64,000 nucleotides of DNA. Source: Bacteroidota bacterium. GTDB taxonomy: Bacteria > Bacteroidota > Bacteroidia > Bacteroidales > Lentimicrobiaceae. A program made the translations under genes and the position numbers. Shown here piece after piece: positions 1 to 8,490 of the stretch; positions within the stretch are counted from its first letter, which is position 1; each line of letters begins with the position of its first letter. Below the pieces are notes generated by a model. It ran no database searches, had not been told where the DNA came from, and saw only the letters and a program-made list of their open reading frames with translations. The stretch is from the NCBI GenBank assembly GCA_023441805.1, contig JAEZNO010000037.1:1-64000 (forward strand). Direction: 5' to 3'.

Positions 1-122
1 GTAGCATTGTAACCGGGTGCTTGTAGATGAATAGCTTTCTATCTTTTAAACAGAACATCAGATCTTTTTCAGCAAAGATCACTATCAAAATTTCCCTTTA
101 CAAGATGCTATTTACCGTAGGC

Positions 123-641
123 TTACCGTTGCCGGGCGGTTGTGCCCTGCTGCATGGTGGCAAGCCACCGGCTCCCGTTAACACAGTCGTTGCGGTCAAA
201 GGTTTTCTGCTGCCAGGCATCAAATTCAACTTTTGAGAGTGTGCCATCGGGAAATTCCGTTTTTATAAGCCTGCCGGGGGCATCATAATGCATTACAGGG
301 GTTACCCCATACCGGGTTAGTTCAGACTCAGGTTCGTAAAGATGACCATCACTAAACCAGGGTTCATATTGCTTTATTACATTACCCTTGTTGTTGTATA
401 TTTTTCTGCCTGTTGCCACATACCGGTCAGTTGAGGGCCAAAGGACAGGCACACCGTTTTGTACTATCCATGCATCTCCATTCTCGGCCTGAACTTTGGT
501 TTGCAATTCACGCCCAAGTCCATCAGAGTATGTATAACTGAGCAGCCATCCCGTTGTGGTAAGCTGGTGTTGTTCCCTGGCCTGAACATGTACCACCACC
601 GCTGGTTCATGGCTGTTTGAATAAATGAGGTGTTTTTTCAA
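123..641 (-). pseudogene. RHS/TcB-TcC-like toxin fragment, N-proximal part of the YD core
   Basis: The 172-residue reading frame matches the middle section of TcB/SpvB-TcC-type RHS proteins: SDGLGRELQTKVQAE, a TGRKIYNNKGNVIKQYEPW stretch, then VTPVMHYDAPGRLIKTEFPDGT. It stops at MQQGTTARQR, exactly where the other copies in this locus continue into the repeat core, so it is cut at its 3' side. The apparent start is a TTG overlapping the stop of the upstream ATPase gene and is almost certainly not a native start: the 5' side is truncated as well. No signal peptide or complete domain is present. I read it as a remnant of a full RHS gene broken by rearrangement. Whether it is still translated is unknown. 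Confidence 0.75.
126..155. repeat. RHS junction repeat, copy A
   Basis: About 30 bp (ccgttg through ctgctgcat on the plus strand) encoding the QQGTTA(Q/R)QR segment. Here the RHS sequence is intact on the higher-coordinate side and unrelated sequence begins immediately on the lower-coordinate side. Related copies lie at 2942-2968 and 6378-6407. Confidence 0.7.
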
Positions 642-1822
642 AAAATATCTTTCGGATTAATCTTCAAAAATTCCGCATAAGGAATCCCACCGGTACCGAC
701 CAGTAACATCTTATCAGGATGAAATTTCTCGTTAAATATGCCTATTCCTTCATTGTCTGCACTGGCTCCGCTTTTCACTTCTAACCCGATTACCTTATCT
801 CCTTTTTCAAGTATGAAATCTACTTCATTATTACCTTCTCGCCAGTAATGGAGATTATATCTCTCAGATATCGAATGATTAAGTAAATGGGCACCTACAG
901 ACGATTCAACTAGCCTGCCCCATAGTTTTGGATTTACAATGGCAGTCGAATAGGTTTTGTCATCCTGCGACGTTAGTAAAGCGTTATTATAAACCTGAAA
1001 TTTCGGGCTGGATGACCGTTGTCGGATTACACTTCCAGCATACTTCTCCAATCCACCCAACAGACCACAGTCAGATAATAATTTGAGGTAATTGGCCAAG
1101 GTCGTTGTATTACCTGCATCTTGAAGCTGGCCAGTAATTTTAGTATATGAAAGAATCTGTCCTGAATATAAGCAGCCCAATTCAAACAGTCGTTTCAACA
1201 ATGCTGGTTTATCCACACGGGTCAGCATTAAAATATCTTTGGAGATACTCGTCTCTATAAGCGAATCTTTTATGTAGCTTTTCCAACGTTCTTCATCATT
1301 TATCAATAATGCGGAACCGGGGTATCCTCCGAAATAAATATACTGCTCAATTGTCCAACTAAAAGCATCCTGCATTTCAGCAAACGACCAATGTCCAAGA
1401 TAAAACGTCTCGAAACGTCCGGCCAGTGATTCCGTTAAACCTCTCTGAATAAGGAGGCGTGAAGAACCTAGCAGGATAACCTTGATATTTACATTCTCGC
1501 GGGTATCCTTATCCCATTGCTGCTTGACAACTTCGCTCCAGTTATCAATTTTCTGAATCTCATCAATCACCAAGAGATATTCCGAAGCGCCGGAGGCTTT
1601 CATTTTCAGCCGGGCCGTCTCCCAAGCTTGCATCAGCCAAGCCGAGTTAGTTGCTGCAATAGCATCAGCCGACTCAGATACATATGATATGGACATTTGA
1701 GACAATAACTGATTTACCATAGTAGTTTTTCCTACCTGACGAGGCCCAAGAATTACCTGAATGAACTTTCGCGGCTCTTCTATTCTTGATTTAACTTGTT
1801 TCAAATAAGGACGTTCGTACAT
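638..1822 (-). CDS. AAA ATPase with DUF4143 C-terminal domain
   Basis: 394 residues, the usual length for the AAA_14/DUF4143 family. Walker A GPRQVGKT is at residues 26-33 and Walker B LLVIDEIQ at 83-90. The C-terminal part carries NEVDFILEKGDKVIGLEVKSG near residues 332-352, the PD-(D/E)xK-like end typical of DUF4143. Cellular roles of this family are poorly defined; members are common, often horizontally moved, and usually solitary. It has its own start (ATG at 1822). It sits between two RHS fragments, its stop touching the downstream fragment, so it was probably inserted into, or recombined with, the RHS locus. Family assignment is firm. Function beyond ATP binding is not claimed. Confidence 0.9.
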   Translation of the reverse strand: MYERPYLKQVKSRIEEPRKFIQVILGPRQVGKTTMVNQLLSQMSISYVSESADAIAATNSAWLMQAWETARLKMKASGASEYLLVIDEIQKIDNWSEVVKQQWDKDTRENVNIKVILLGSSRLLIQRGLTESLAGRFETFYLGHWSFAEMQDAFSWTIEQYIYFGGYPGSALLINDEERWKSYIKDSLIETSISKDILMLTRVDKPALLKRLFELGCLYSGQILSYTKITGQLQDAGNTTTLANYLKLLSDCGLLGGLEKYAGSVIRQRSSSPKFQVYNNALLTSQDDKTYSTAIVNPKLWGRLVESSVGAHLLNHSISERYNLHYWREGNNEVDFILEKGDKVIGLEVKSGASADNEGIGIFNEKFHPDKMLLVGTGGIPYAEFLKINPKDIF

Positions 1823-2000
1823 TTTTAATTAATTTACTCAATACTGAAAGCAAATTTACTCAAAATATTCAGACCGCCAAAATAAATTGGATTTTTTATC
1901 AGATAATTATCCTCTGATTTACTCATCTTCCGCACATTAAGCTGGCTACTACAACCAATCGTAATTTCGTAGATAGTCCCGAATTGTCAATTGTGTAATG

Positions 2001-2970
2001 CTACGCAGGGCATAAGTAGTTTGTCTGTCGGGCATTATCAACCTGCTGAACAATATTGCCTTCGGGATCGTAAGTGTAATTTAAATCCTGAAGAACAACT
2101 TGCCCGGTATTACGTGTGGTAAGCAGCCTTGTCAGGCGAAAGTTTTCCGGATCATAGTAGTAACGGGTTTTACTGGTGTTCCCATAGATAATATCTGTTC
2201 GCTGGCCTTTTTCATTATATTCTACACTGGTAACATATTCAATCCCATCAAGCAATACTCTTTCAAGCAGCCCGCCTTATTGTATTCGTACGTTCTAACC
2301 TTGCCATCCGGGGTGACTTCTGTAACCGGACGGTTCACTGCATCAAAGGTAAATGCTGTGTCAAAGCTTTCTCCGGTCGGATCTGTGTATGTGTACCAGT
2401 CAATTATAATATTGTAGTCAGTGCAAAGTCTTCTTGTTGAAGAAAGAAGATTGCCCTTGAAGTCATATTCCGTAAAATCAAGCTTGCCGCTCTGGTCCCT
2501 CACAGTAATAGGTCTTCCGATGGTATACCCGGTTGCAGAGGAGCCATAGGTGATAGATTCAACCTTTAGAGCTGTTGTGCTGTTGTTGTATAGCAGAGTG
2601 GCAACCGGCCTGTTTAGTACATCGTATTGAGTGGTTGTTTTCCTTAACAGGTTATCCCATGTGTGAACCGGTTTATCAAGAGCATTGACTACCATCCACC
2701 TGCGGCCGCTGTCAATATTCAGGGTATAGCAAAGCTGTCCTGTCATGTCGTAAACATGGTGTGTCATATCCCTTGGTATGGCATCGGTTACTTTCACAGT
2801 GAGGCCTGCAATATCAATATGATTCAAAGTTACAAAATAATTTTCATTTCCTGCATCATCGGTTATCCGGTATGGCCTTCCCATGGTGTCAAGGTCAGTA
2901 ACCCGGGGAGTGTTATTATGTTCCTGGGCAAGGGTGGCAGCCCGTTGCTGGGCGGTTGTGCCCTGCTGAC
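2001..2970 (-). pseudogene. RHS core copy B, frameshifted and truncated
   Basis: Reading from the junction repeat at 2968, the frame encodes QQGTTAQQRAATLAQEHNN and the core region also found at 3756-6500. At about 2270 the frame breaks: the AGLLE of the intact copy is disrupted by what looks like a one-base deletion, and the core resumes in another frame (VTSVEYNEKGQRT) until a stop at 2001. The C-terminal core, the YDNHLGS/ARYY hallmark and any toxin tip are missing. It lies directly after the lipoprotein gene, about 24 bp from its stop. This is a displaced RHS core segment, dead as a protein but available as homology for recombination with its paralogue. Confidence 0.8.
2942..2968. repeat. 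RHS junction repeat, copy B
   Basis: 27 bp shared with copies at 126-152 and 6378-6404 (one or two mismatches). Here RHS core continues on the low-coordinate side, while the high-coordinate side switches at once to the intergenic tail of the lipoprotein gene. Confidence 0.7.
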
Positions 2971-2991
2971 TTGGCTTTACTGGTTTTCAAT

Positions 2992-3768
2992 TTAATTGTT
3001 TTTACTAATCAGATCAATGTAATAATCATAAAGGCTTAGTAATTCCGCATCTTTATTATCTTTTGCATTGAGTAATTGGAAATTTTGTTGAGTATTTAGC
3101 TCGATCAACCTTTTCCTTGCTAATTTCCACCTTTCATTTTTAAAAACCCTGTATTCAAGGGTGTCATAATTTTTATCATAAATTTGAATTTCAAGAATTC
3201 TCTTAATATCTTGAATTTGGTATGCAAATTGCTTTTCATCGAACTCAATAAGAATTTTCTTAATTCCTTTTAATGAAGGATCATGATAGATCCAAGTATT
3301 TTTATAGAAGCTACTCCAAATTGAATCATAATTGCAATTCATTATTTGAATTGAATCTGAATAAGGTAAAAAAGTTAGTGTATCACCAGAAGAGATAGTC
3401 TTAATCCTAATTTGAGTCGGAGCATTATAGTAACTTCTTTCAAATTTGCAAGTCAAAAATATGCTATAGCAAGTATCTGAAAAGAAATCATAACTCTTAT
3501 TTATTTCGTTCACCCTGATAAATTCCGGAATTTCTTTCAATGTGGAATTTAAATAAACTTTGTTCTTTTTCTTATAATAGGAACCTTCCCCAAATAAATC
3601 AGATTTTTGAGGCATAGTAGAATAATATAGAAATGTTGAATCACTATTTATTTTTACAAATTCACCTCCAAAAGGAGAACTATGATAATACAGACCTTGA
3701 TATAGGTTATTGCATGAAAAAAGAACTAAACAAGACAGTATAAGGTACATTTTTTTTATTCTTTCCAT
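2992..3768 (-). CDS. Predicted lipoprotein, candidate immunity protein for the RHS metallopeptidase tip
   Basis: 258 residues with an N-terminal signal and lipobox (VLFSC, Cys about residue 19), so probably a lipidated periplasmic or outer-membrane protein. I do not recognise a named family. The gene overlaps the 3' end of the RHS-tip gene by 13 bp in the same orientation, the position that immunity genes occupy in polymorphic-toxin loci. A lipid-anchored immunity protein would suit a toxin acting in the periplasm. It is notably more AT-rich than the RHS core, like the adjacent toxin tip, which suggests that tip and partner arrived together. The immunity role is inference from position only. 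Confidence 0.6.
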   Translation of the reverse strand: MERIKKMYLILSCLVLFSCNNLYQGLYYHSSPFGGEFVKINSDSTFLYYSTMPQKSDLFGEGSYYKKKNKVYLNSTLKEIPEFIRVNEINKSYDFFSDTCYSIFLTCKFERSYYNAPTQIRIKTISSGDTLTFLPYSDSIQIMNCNYDSIWSSFYKNTWIYHDPSLKGIKKILIEFDEKQFAYQIQDIKRILEIQIYDKNYDTLEYRVFKNERWKLARKRLIELNTQQNFQLLNAKDNKDAELLSLYDYYIDLISKNN

Positions 3769-6500
3769 CCAAAATAAATTATTAAACTATTATATTTCTT
3801 TCTCTCTAGCCAATATTTGTTGGCCTCTTTTACTTTGACTAATGGGTTAAGGCTATTTAAATAATCAGTTGTTGTTATGTTAATGGCAGATATCCGAACT
3901 AACTTATTTGCTTCATAAATCTCATCATCTGTAATGTAATTAATATCATTCGTAGAAAATAAATTACTCCTTTCATAAGCTTCCTTCTCATCTTGGAAAT
4001 CGTATGTAAAGTTTCCAATTTGATCTCCATATCCTAATTTATTTTCAAAAAACTGATATGCATGTTTGAATTCATGACTAATTAATTGAGTATAGGTGAG
4101 ATCGCTAGTATTAATATTAATATCGACTTCACCATTATTGATATTATAAAAATTGTTTCCACCTCCAGACTTATTAATAACGTTTTTTCCACTTCTTAAT
4201 CTAAAAACAACGTCTTCATTGTTTTCTATTGTTGTTAATTCTTGTAAAATAGAAGTATACTGATTTAGTTCACTTTTAATTTCATCTGCGTTAACTTTCG
4301 GATTTATTAGTTTATTCTCCAGTGTACTAATTTTTTGACTTACTAAAGTTTTGTAATCAATATAGCTATCGTATTCTTTAACAGATGCGAATTTAAGACC
4401 CTGATACAACTGGTTATAACCCCTTAGCGAAGGTGCATCAGGCTTGTTAGCTTCAACTGATCTAGGTGTCATTTTCGTAATTTTATCATTTGCGAGCTCT
4501 TCCAACCCATCCAAATCAATATAACTTATCGGCTTATTTCCCGCATACTGATACGGCGTATAATGCGGATATTTAAACTGCAACTGATCCACACTCACAA
4601 ACCGACAAAGCCAGGCGGCATAGTATCGTGCACCGTAATAGTAAAGCCCTGTTTCTTCATCCCGCTCCTTGCCAACATATCTGTACCTTTTCAGGCTTGT
4701 TTCTGTTTCATTTCTGCCAGCCCTATAACTTGAAGTTCCAAAGGGGTGGTACTCTTCATAAGAGATAATTGCACCTGTGCTATCTAATTCTAAAGATGCA
4801 CTGCCAAGATGATTGTCATACTGGTACCTGATTGTCACTTCAACGGGTGAAGGTGTGGTACGAGTGTCTATAATAGCGATTCGCTTTGTGTCATCACTAA
4901 CAAAAGATGATTGACGCTCAGTTGTAAGAGTTCCACCTGTCTTTTTCCAGTAAACCTCGTAATTGCCACTATAGATTCTTTCTTCTGTTATTCCTCCTGT
5001 TTTAACTGCAATTTTACATACCCTGTTGCCACTTGCATCATACCGGTAATAAGTGGTAACAGTACCACCCATGGTCTTTACAAGGTTACCTTTATAATCC
5101 CATTCCATGGTATCAAGATGAGGCATAGAGGTCATGTTTCCATGAGCATCATAAGTGTAATTATACCCTGCACCGGTATTAAGCAATCTGTTTGTCGCCG
5201 TATCGTAGTTATAGGTTCTAACCCATGGATTGATAACGCTTCTTACCGTTTGAAGATTGCCGAGATTATCATAAGCGTAGAGCTGAGTGTAATTTCTTAA
5301 TACCCCATTATTTTGGTTTAAAGGTTTTATTGGGCAGTCTGTTTGATTGGTCATTGCGAGCTCTGCAAGTTCTCTTCCCTCAGCTTTTACAAGGCGGTAT
5401 AATGCATCGTACTCATATTTTCCAACAGGATTAATAACGCTATTGTCAAAATAAAAGGTCTGTTGTGCATTATCAGACTGTTCAACTATGTTACCTTCGG
5501 GGTCATAAATATAATTTAAATCCTGAAGGGCTGATTGATTGCCATCACGAATTGTGACAAGTCTTATAAGGCGGAAGCTTTTAGGATCATAGAAATAAGT
5601 GGTAGTTGTGTTGTTCCCAAAATCAATCAGTATTCTTTGCCCTTTCTCATTATAATTTATATTATCAACATAATAAGCAGTACCAAGCTTAACCTTTTCC
5701 AATAAACCAGCTTTATTGTATTCATAGGTACGAACCTTGCCATCTGGGGTAGTCTCTGTAACCGGACGGTTCATGGCATCAAAGCAAAAAGAGGTAACGA
5801 AGCTTTCACCGGTTGGATCAGCATAGGTGTTCCAGTTGATTATAATATTGTAATCATTGCAAAGCCTTCTTGTTGATGAAAGCATGTTGCCTTTAAAGTC
5901 GTAAGAGGTGATATCGAGTTTACCGCTCTGGTCTCTGATAATGATTGGCTTTCCAATGGTATAACCTATTGCTGAAGTGCCATAGGTGATTGATTCAACT
6001 TTTAGGGCTGTTGTGCTGTTATTGTAAAGCAATGTTGCCACAGGCCTGTTAAGGGCATCATACTGAATGGTCGTCTTTCTTAACAGGTTATCCCAGGTAT
6101 CTACCTGTTTATCCAAAGCATTCACTACCATCCACCTACGGCCACTGTCAATGTTAAAGGTATAGCAAAGCTGGCCGGTCATGTCATAAACATGGCGGGT
6201 CATATCCCTTGGTATGGCATCGGTTACTTTCACAGTGAGGCCTGCAATATCAATATTGTTTAAAGTTACATAATAATTTTCATTTCCGGCATCATCGGTT
6301 ATCCGGTATGGCCTTCCCATGGTATCAAGATCTGTTACCTGTGGTGTGTTGTTATGTTCCTGGGCAAGTGTTGCAGCCCGTTGCTGGGCGGTTGTTCCCT
6401 GCTGCATATTTTTGAATTGGTTTCCCTTCAGCTTTATTATTTGAATATAGTTGAATATTCTCGGTAACAAGAAGATTTCTATATTTTTCAATTTTTTCAC
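3756..6500 (-). CDS. RHS/YD-repeat protein with C-terminal HExxH metallopeptidase-like tip
   Basis: 914 codons. The first 31 residues come from foreign sequence; the RHS core starts at MQQGTTAQQR (ATG at 6407), so the native N-terminal delivery region is absent. YD repeats run to the RHS hallmark (YDNHLGSASLELD, then VGKERDEETGLYYYGARYY), ending at QYAGNKPISYIDLDG. The remaining ~248 residues are an unrelated, AT-rich tip with HEFKH at about 809-813 and a downstream DEKEAYE stretch that could hold the third zinc ligand, suggesting a zincin. In RHS toxins the tip is the variable effector and the core forms a cocoon. Without its N-terminus this copy may be a silent donor cassette, or be expressed from the 6500 or 6407 ATG. 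Partner candidate: the lipoprotein at 2992-3768. Confidence 0.75.
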   Translation of the reverse strand: MKKLKNIEIFLLPRIFNYIQIIKLKGNQFKNMQQGTTAQQRAATLAQEHNNTPQVTDLDTMGRPYRITDDAGNENYYVTLNNIDIAGLTVKVTDAIPRDMTRHVYDMTGQLCYTFNIDSGRRWMVVNALDKQVDTWDNLLRKTTIQYDALNRPVATLLYNNSTTALKVESITYGTSAIGYTIGKPIIIRDQSGKLDITSYDFKGNMLSSTRRLCNDYNIIINWNTYADPTGESFVTSFCFDAMNRPVTETTPDGKVRTYEYNKAGLLEKVKLGTAYYVDNINYNEKGQRILIDFGNNTTTTYFYDPKSFRLIRLVTIRDGNQSALQDLNYIYDPEGNIVEQSDNAQQTFYFDNSVINPVGKYEYDALYRLVKAEGRELAELAMTNQTDCPIKPLNQNNGVLRNYTQLYAYDNLGNLQTVRSVINPWVRTYNYDTATNRLLNTGAGYNYTYDAHGNMTSMPHLDTMEWDYKGNLVKTMGGTVTTYYRYDASGNRVCKIAVKTGGITEERIYSGNYEVYWKKTGGTLTTERQSSFVSDDTKRIAIIDTRTTPSPVEVTIRYQYDNHLGSASLELDSTGAIISYEEYHPFGTSSYRAGRNETETSLKRYRYVGKERDEETGLYYYGARYYAAWLCRFVSVDQLQFKYPHYTPYQYAGNKPISYIDLDGLEELANDKITKMTPRSVEANKPDAPSLRGYNQLYQGLKFASVKEYDSYIDYKTLVSQKISTLENKLINPKVNADEIKSELNQYTSILQELTTIENNEDVVFRLRSGKNVINKSGGGNNFYNINNGEVDININTSDLTYTQLISHEFKHAYQFFENKLGYGDQIGNFTYDFQDEKEAYERSNLFSTNDINYITDDEIYEANKLVRISAINITTTDYLNSLNPLVKVKEANKYWLERKKYNSLIIYFGWKE
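6378..6407. repeat. RHS junction repeat, copy C
   Basis: Third copy of the ~30-bp RHS core segment. As in copy B, RHS core is present on the low-coordinate side and unrelated sequence on the high-coordinate side (here the tail of an orphan reading frame). Confidence 0.7.
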
Positions 6501-6745
6501 TACCCCACCAAGTTTTTATTTTTCTTGTATGAACCTCACCTTTAATTATATTAAAAGTGGATACTTGATTTATATTAAATTGATCACTTTTATCCGATCT
6601 CCTTAGATTGACAATTTGAGTAATATAATTATCTTCAACTTTCATTATATTATATTCTTTCTGATTAATGTGGAACCATTCTGATTCTGAATATGTATCT
6701 TCAAGAAATAAATATGTACCTTTCTCTGCTACATCTCGCCACATA
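6408..6745 (-). pseudogene. Orphan reading frame truncated by the RHS junction (possible old tip or immunity remnant)
   Basis: A frame of about 110 codons (MWRDVAEKGTYLFLEDTYSE onward) lies between two RHS pieces. Its upstream edge abuts the RHS motif GVLDTERQS. Its downstream edge runs into junction copy C, after which it only reads the RHS core in a wrong frame (stop at 6352). The native 3' end is therefore lost. I do not recognise the family; it is hydrophilic, with no signal peptide or membrane segment. AT-rich composition and position resemble the accessory tip/immunity modules of RHS loci. No function is assigned. Confidence 0.45.
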
Positions 6746-7105
6746 TAATCGTGATTGACGCTCGGTATCTAATACTCCGCTAATGGTTTTCCGGTAAACC
6801 TCATAGTTGCCAATGTAGATTCTTTCTTCTCTCGTTGCCCCATTCAAGGTTACTTTGCGTACCCTGTTGCCTTCAGAGTCATAACAATAATAAATAGAGT
6901 AAGTACTTCCGGTTCGTCTTGACTCAACAAAGTTTCCTTTATAGTCCCACGACATTAACTGCAAATGGGGCATAGTAAGCATATTCCTTCCTTTGTCATC
7001 GGTTACCATTACTGTGAGTCCTGCAATATCAATATGATTCAAAGTTACAAAATAATTTTCATTTCCTGCATCATCGGTTATCCTGTATGATATTGAATTA
7101 CCCAA
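6740..7105 (-). pseudogene. RHS remnant with internal deletion
   Basis: The fragment joins an early core piece (ITDDAGNENYFVTLNHIDIAG) directly to a late core piece (NMLTMPHLQLMSWDYKGN through EERIYIGNYEVYRK and GVLDTERQS). A few hundred residues that separate these motifs in the copy at 3756-6500 are missing. It ends at the TERQS motif, where sequence changes to the orphan frame. It is not a functional RHS protein. Confidence 0.7.
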
Positions 7106-7114
7106 GAGTTATTT

Positions 7115-7672
7115 TTAGGTTACTTGGTATCTGTTCTTAATGGTGTGAAATAGATGAAGCTGATTATTTCCCGCATACTGATACGGAGTATAATGCGGAT
7201 ACTTAAATTGCAACGGGTCCACACTCACAAACCTGCATAGCCATGCCACATAGTACCGTGCACCATAATAATAAAGCCCGGTTTCCTCATCCCGCTCTTT
7301 GCCTACATATTTATAACGCTTAAGACTGGTTTCAGTGGCATTTCTTCCTGCACGGTAGCTGGTGGTCCCAAATGGATGGTATTCTTCATAAGAGATGATG
7401 GCACCGGTATTGTCGAGTTCAAGACAGGCGCTGCCAAGGTGATTATCATACTGGTAACGGATGGTAACCTGGACAGGTGAAGGAGTAGTACAGGAAGTGG
7501 TAAGCATGTTGCCATGGGCATCATATGTATAAACGTTACTGCCGGTGTCATGGCTTAAGAGTCGGTTTGTAGCTTTGTCGTAATAGTAATTTCTAGTCCA
7601 CCCATAGGATCTCCCAAGGTTATTATTCTCTATGGATGTTTTTCTCAACATATTCTCCAACTCATAAATCAC
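7115..7672 (-). pseudogene. RHS remnant containing the C-terminal core hallmark
   Basis: This 185-codon frame contains YYYDKATNRLL, YTYDAHGNM, then a jump straight to TTPSPVQVTIRYQYDNHLGS and the terminal hallmark (VGKERDEETGLYYYGARYY, DPLQFKYPHYTPYQYAGN). The block missing between DAHGNM and TTPSPV corresponds largely to the block present in the neighbouring remnant at 6740-7105, so the two are probably pieces of one rearranged gene. After YAGN it diverges into a short tail and stops, with no toxin tip. Confidence 0.75.
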
Positions 7673-7790
7673 TTCAAATTTAGTAAATCTATTGAAATCG
7701 CAAAATCAAATTATGAATGATCATGATGAATTGCCAATCCTTTTCAAAATCCGGTAGTATCTACCTATTATCACTTTCATTACCAACAAT

Positions 7791-7882
7791 GCTGAAGTCC
7801 CTCACATTGAGATGAGGGATTTAGGGTGAAGTGAATGCTGGAGTCCCTCTCCTTGAGGAGAGAGATATAGGGATAGGTGAAT
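7791..7882. repeat. Tandem pair of REP-like hairpin repeats
   Basis: Two imperfect copies with 46-bp period (7791-7836 and 7837-7882), each beginning gctg(a/g)agtccctc and ending near agggat/ggtgaa. Each can form its own short hairpin: CCCTCA/TGAGGG in the first, CTCTCC/GGAGAG in the second. They lie between the RHS locus and the tRNA terminator. Similar short hairpin repeats are common between genes in Bacteroidota. Confidence 0.55.
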
Positions 7883-7886
7883 TGAT

Positions 7887-7914
7887 AAAAACAGCGGCTG
7901 TCGCCGCTGTTTTT
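7887..7914 (-). terminator. Rho-independent terminator after tRNA-Ser
   Basis: Perfect 12-bp stem (AAAAACAGCGGC / GCCGCTGTTTTT) with a TGTC loop, flanked by A and T runs so it could act in both directions. It begins 11 bp beyond the 3' end of tRNA-Ser. Confidence 0.75.
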
Positions 7915-7925
7915 AATAGTTTTTG

Positions 7926-8012
7926 CGGAGAGGAAGGGATTCGAACCCTTGGTACTCGTACGAGTACAACGGTTTTCGAGACCGCCCCATTCGACCGCTC
8001 TGGCACCTCTCC
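7926..8012 (-). tRNA. tRNA-Ser (anticodon CGA)
   Basis: 87 nt. The acceptor stem GGAGAGG/CCTCTCC, discriminator G, a long variable arm (class II) and the T-loop GGTTCGAATCC are all present. The anticodon loop CTCGAAA gives CGA, reading UCG. CCA is not encoded. It borders the rearranged RHS locus. Confidence 0.93.
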
Positions 8013-8027
8013 TTTTTTAATGCGGGG

Positions 8028-8035
8028 CAAAATTA
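8028..8035 (-). promoter_or_regulatory. Bacteroidota-type -7 element for tRNA-Ser
   Basis: TAATTTTG (followed by C) fits TAnnTTTG and lies 15 bp upstream of the tRNA 5' end. The same 9-mer TAATTTTGC precedes tRNA-Met and valS in this window. No good -33 TTTG was seen. Confidence 0.45.
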
Positions 8036-8112
8036 GTGATTTTTAATTTAGGTTTTTTAAATTATGTGGAATTGCCAGGATGTACTTTGCAGGTATACAA
8101 TTGACCTTTTTC

Positions 8113-8182
8113 TGACCCAATAGTGACCCTAAAGTGACCCCTAGGGTCACTTTAGGGTCACTATACGCTCAGTTTAGGGTCA
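8113..8182. repeat. 11-bp-phased palindrome of TGACCC / GGGTCA boxes
   Basis: TGACCC occurs at 8113, 8124 and 8135, and its complement GGGTCA at 8144, 8155 and 8177, with a degenerate copy at 8166: all spaced 11 bp or a multiple of it. 8121-8140 and 8144-8163 are perfect 20-bp inverted arms with a 3-nt loop. The rest of the 8013-8490 gap is AT-rich with no gene I can support. The act operon starts at 8491, so this could be an upstream regulatory element or a mobile-type repeat. No U-run follows it. Confidence 0.8.
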
Positions 8183-8490
8183 CTTTATTGTGTCGAATGC
8201 CCATGTAAATCTCTCAACTTTCATTATTTCAGCGTCAGAATTTAAACTTCTCTAATAATTCACTTATTTAGATTAACTCTAAATAACTATTCCTGTTGTC
8301 TATTTTCAACTTTAATTTGTTGTTTGGGCATTTAATTCATTAAATTCGTCCATTGATTGCTTTCTTTAAATTATAAATAAAGTAATGTGTACGGTAGTGG
8401 TATGTTACGCTTAGAGGGGTATTTCGTTATTAATTTAGTCATTATCATTTAATTACCAAGCCTGAATAACCTTAAAACAACCGGCTTTAT

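Noticed and set aside
6501..7672. Treating the RHS pieces here as one intact gene
   Set aside because: They are in separate frames with missing blocks and an unrelated frame between them.
7821..8046. Two ~70-codon frames on both strands
   Set aside because: They run across tRNA-Ser and its terminator, so coding is not credible.
8113..8182. CRISPR array
   Set aside because: Units are only 11 bp with no spacers and reverse direction; the same applies to 51389-51476. No cas genes are present in the window.
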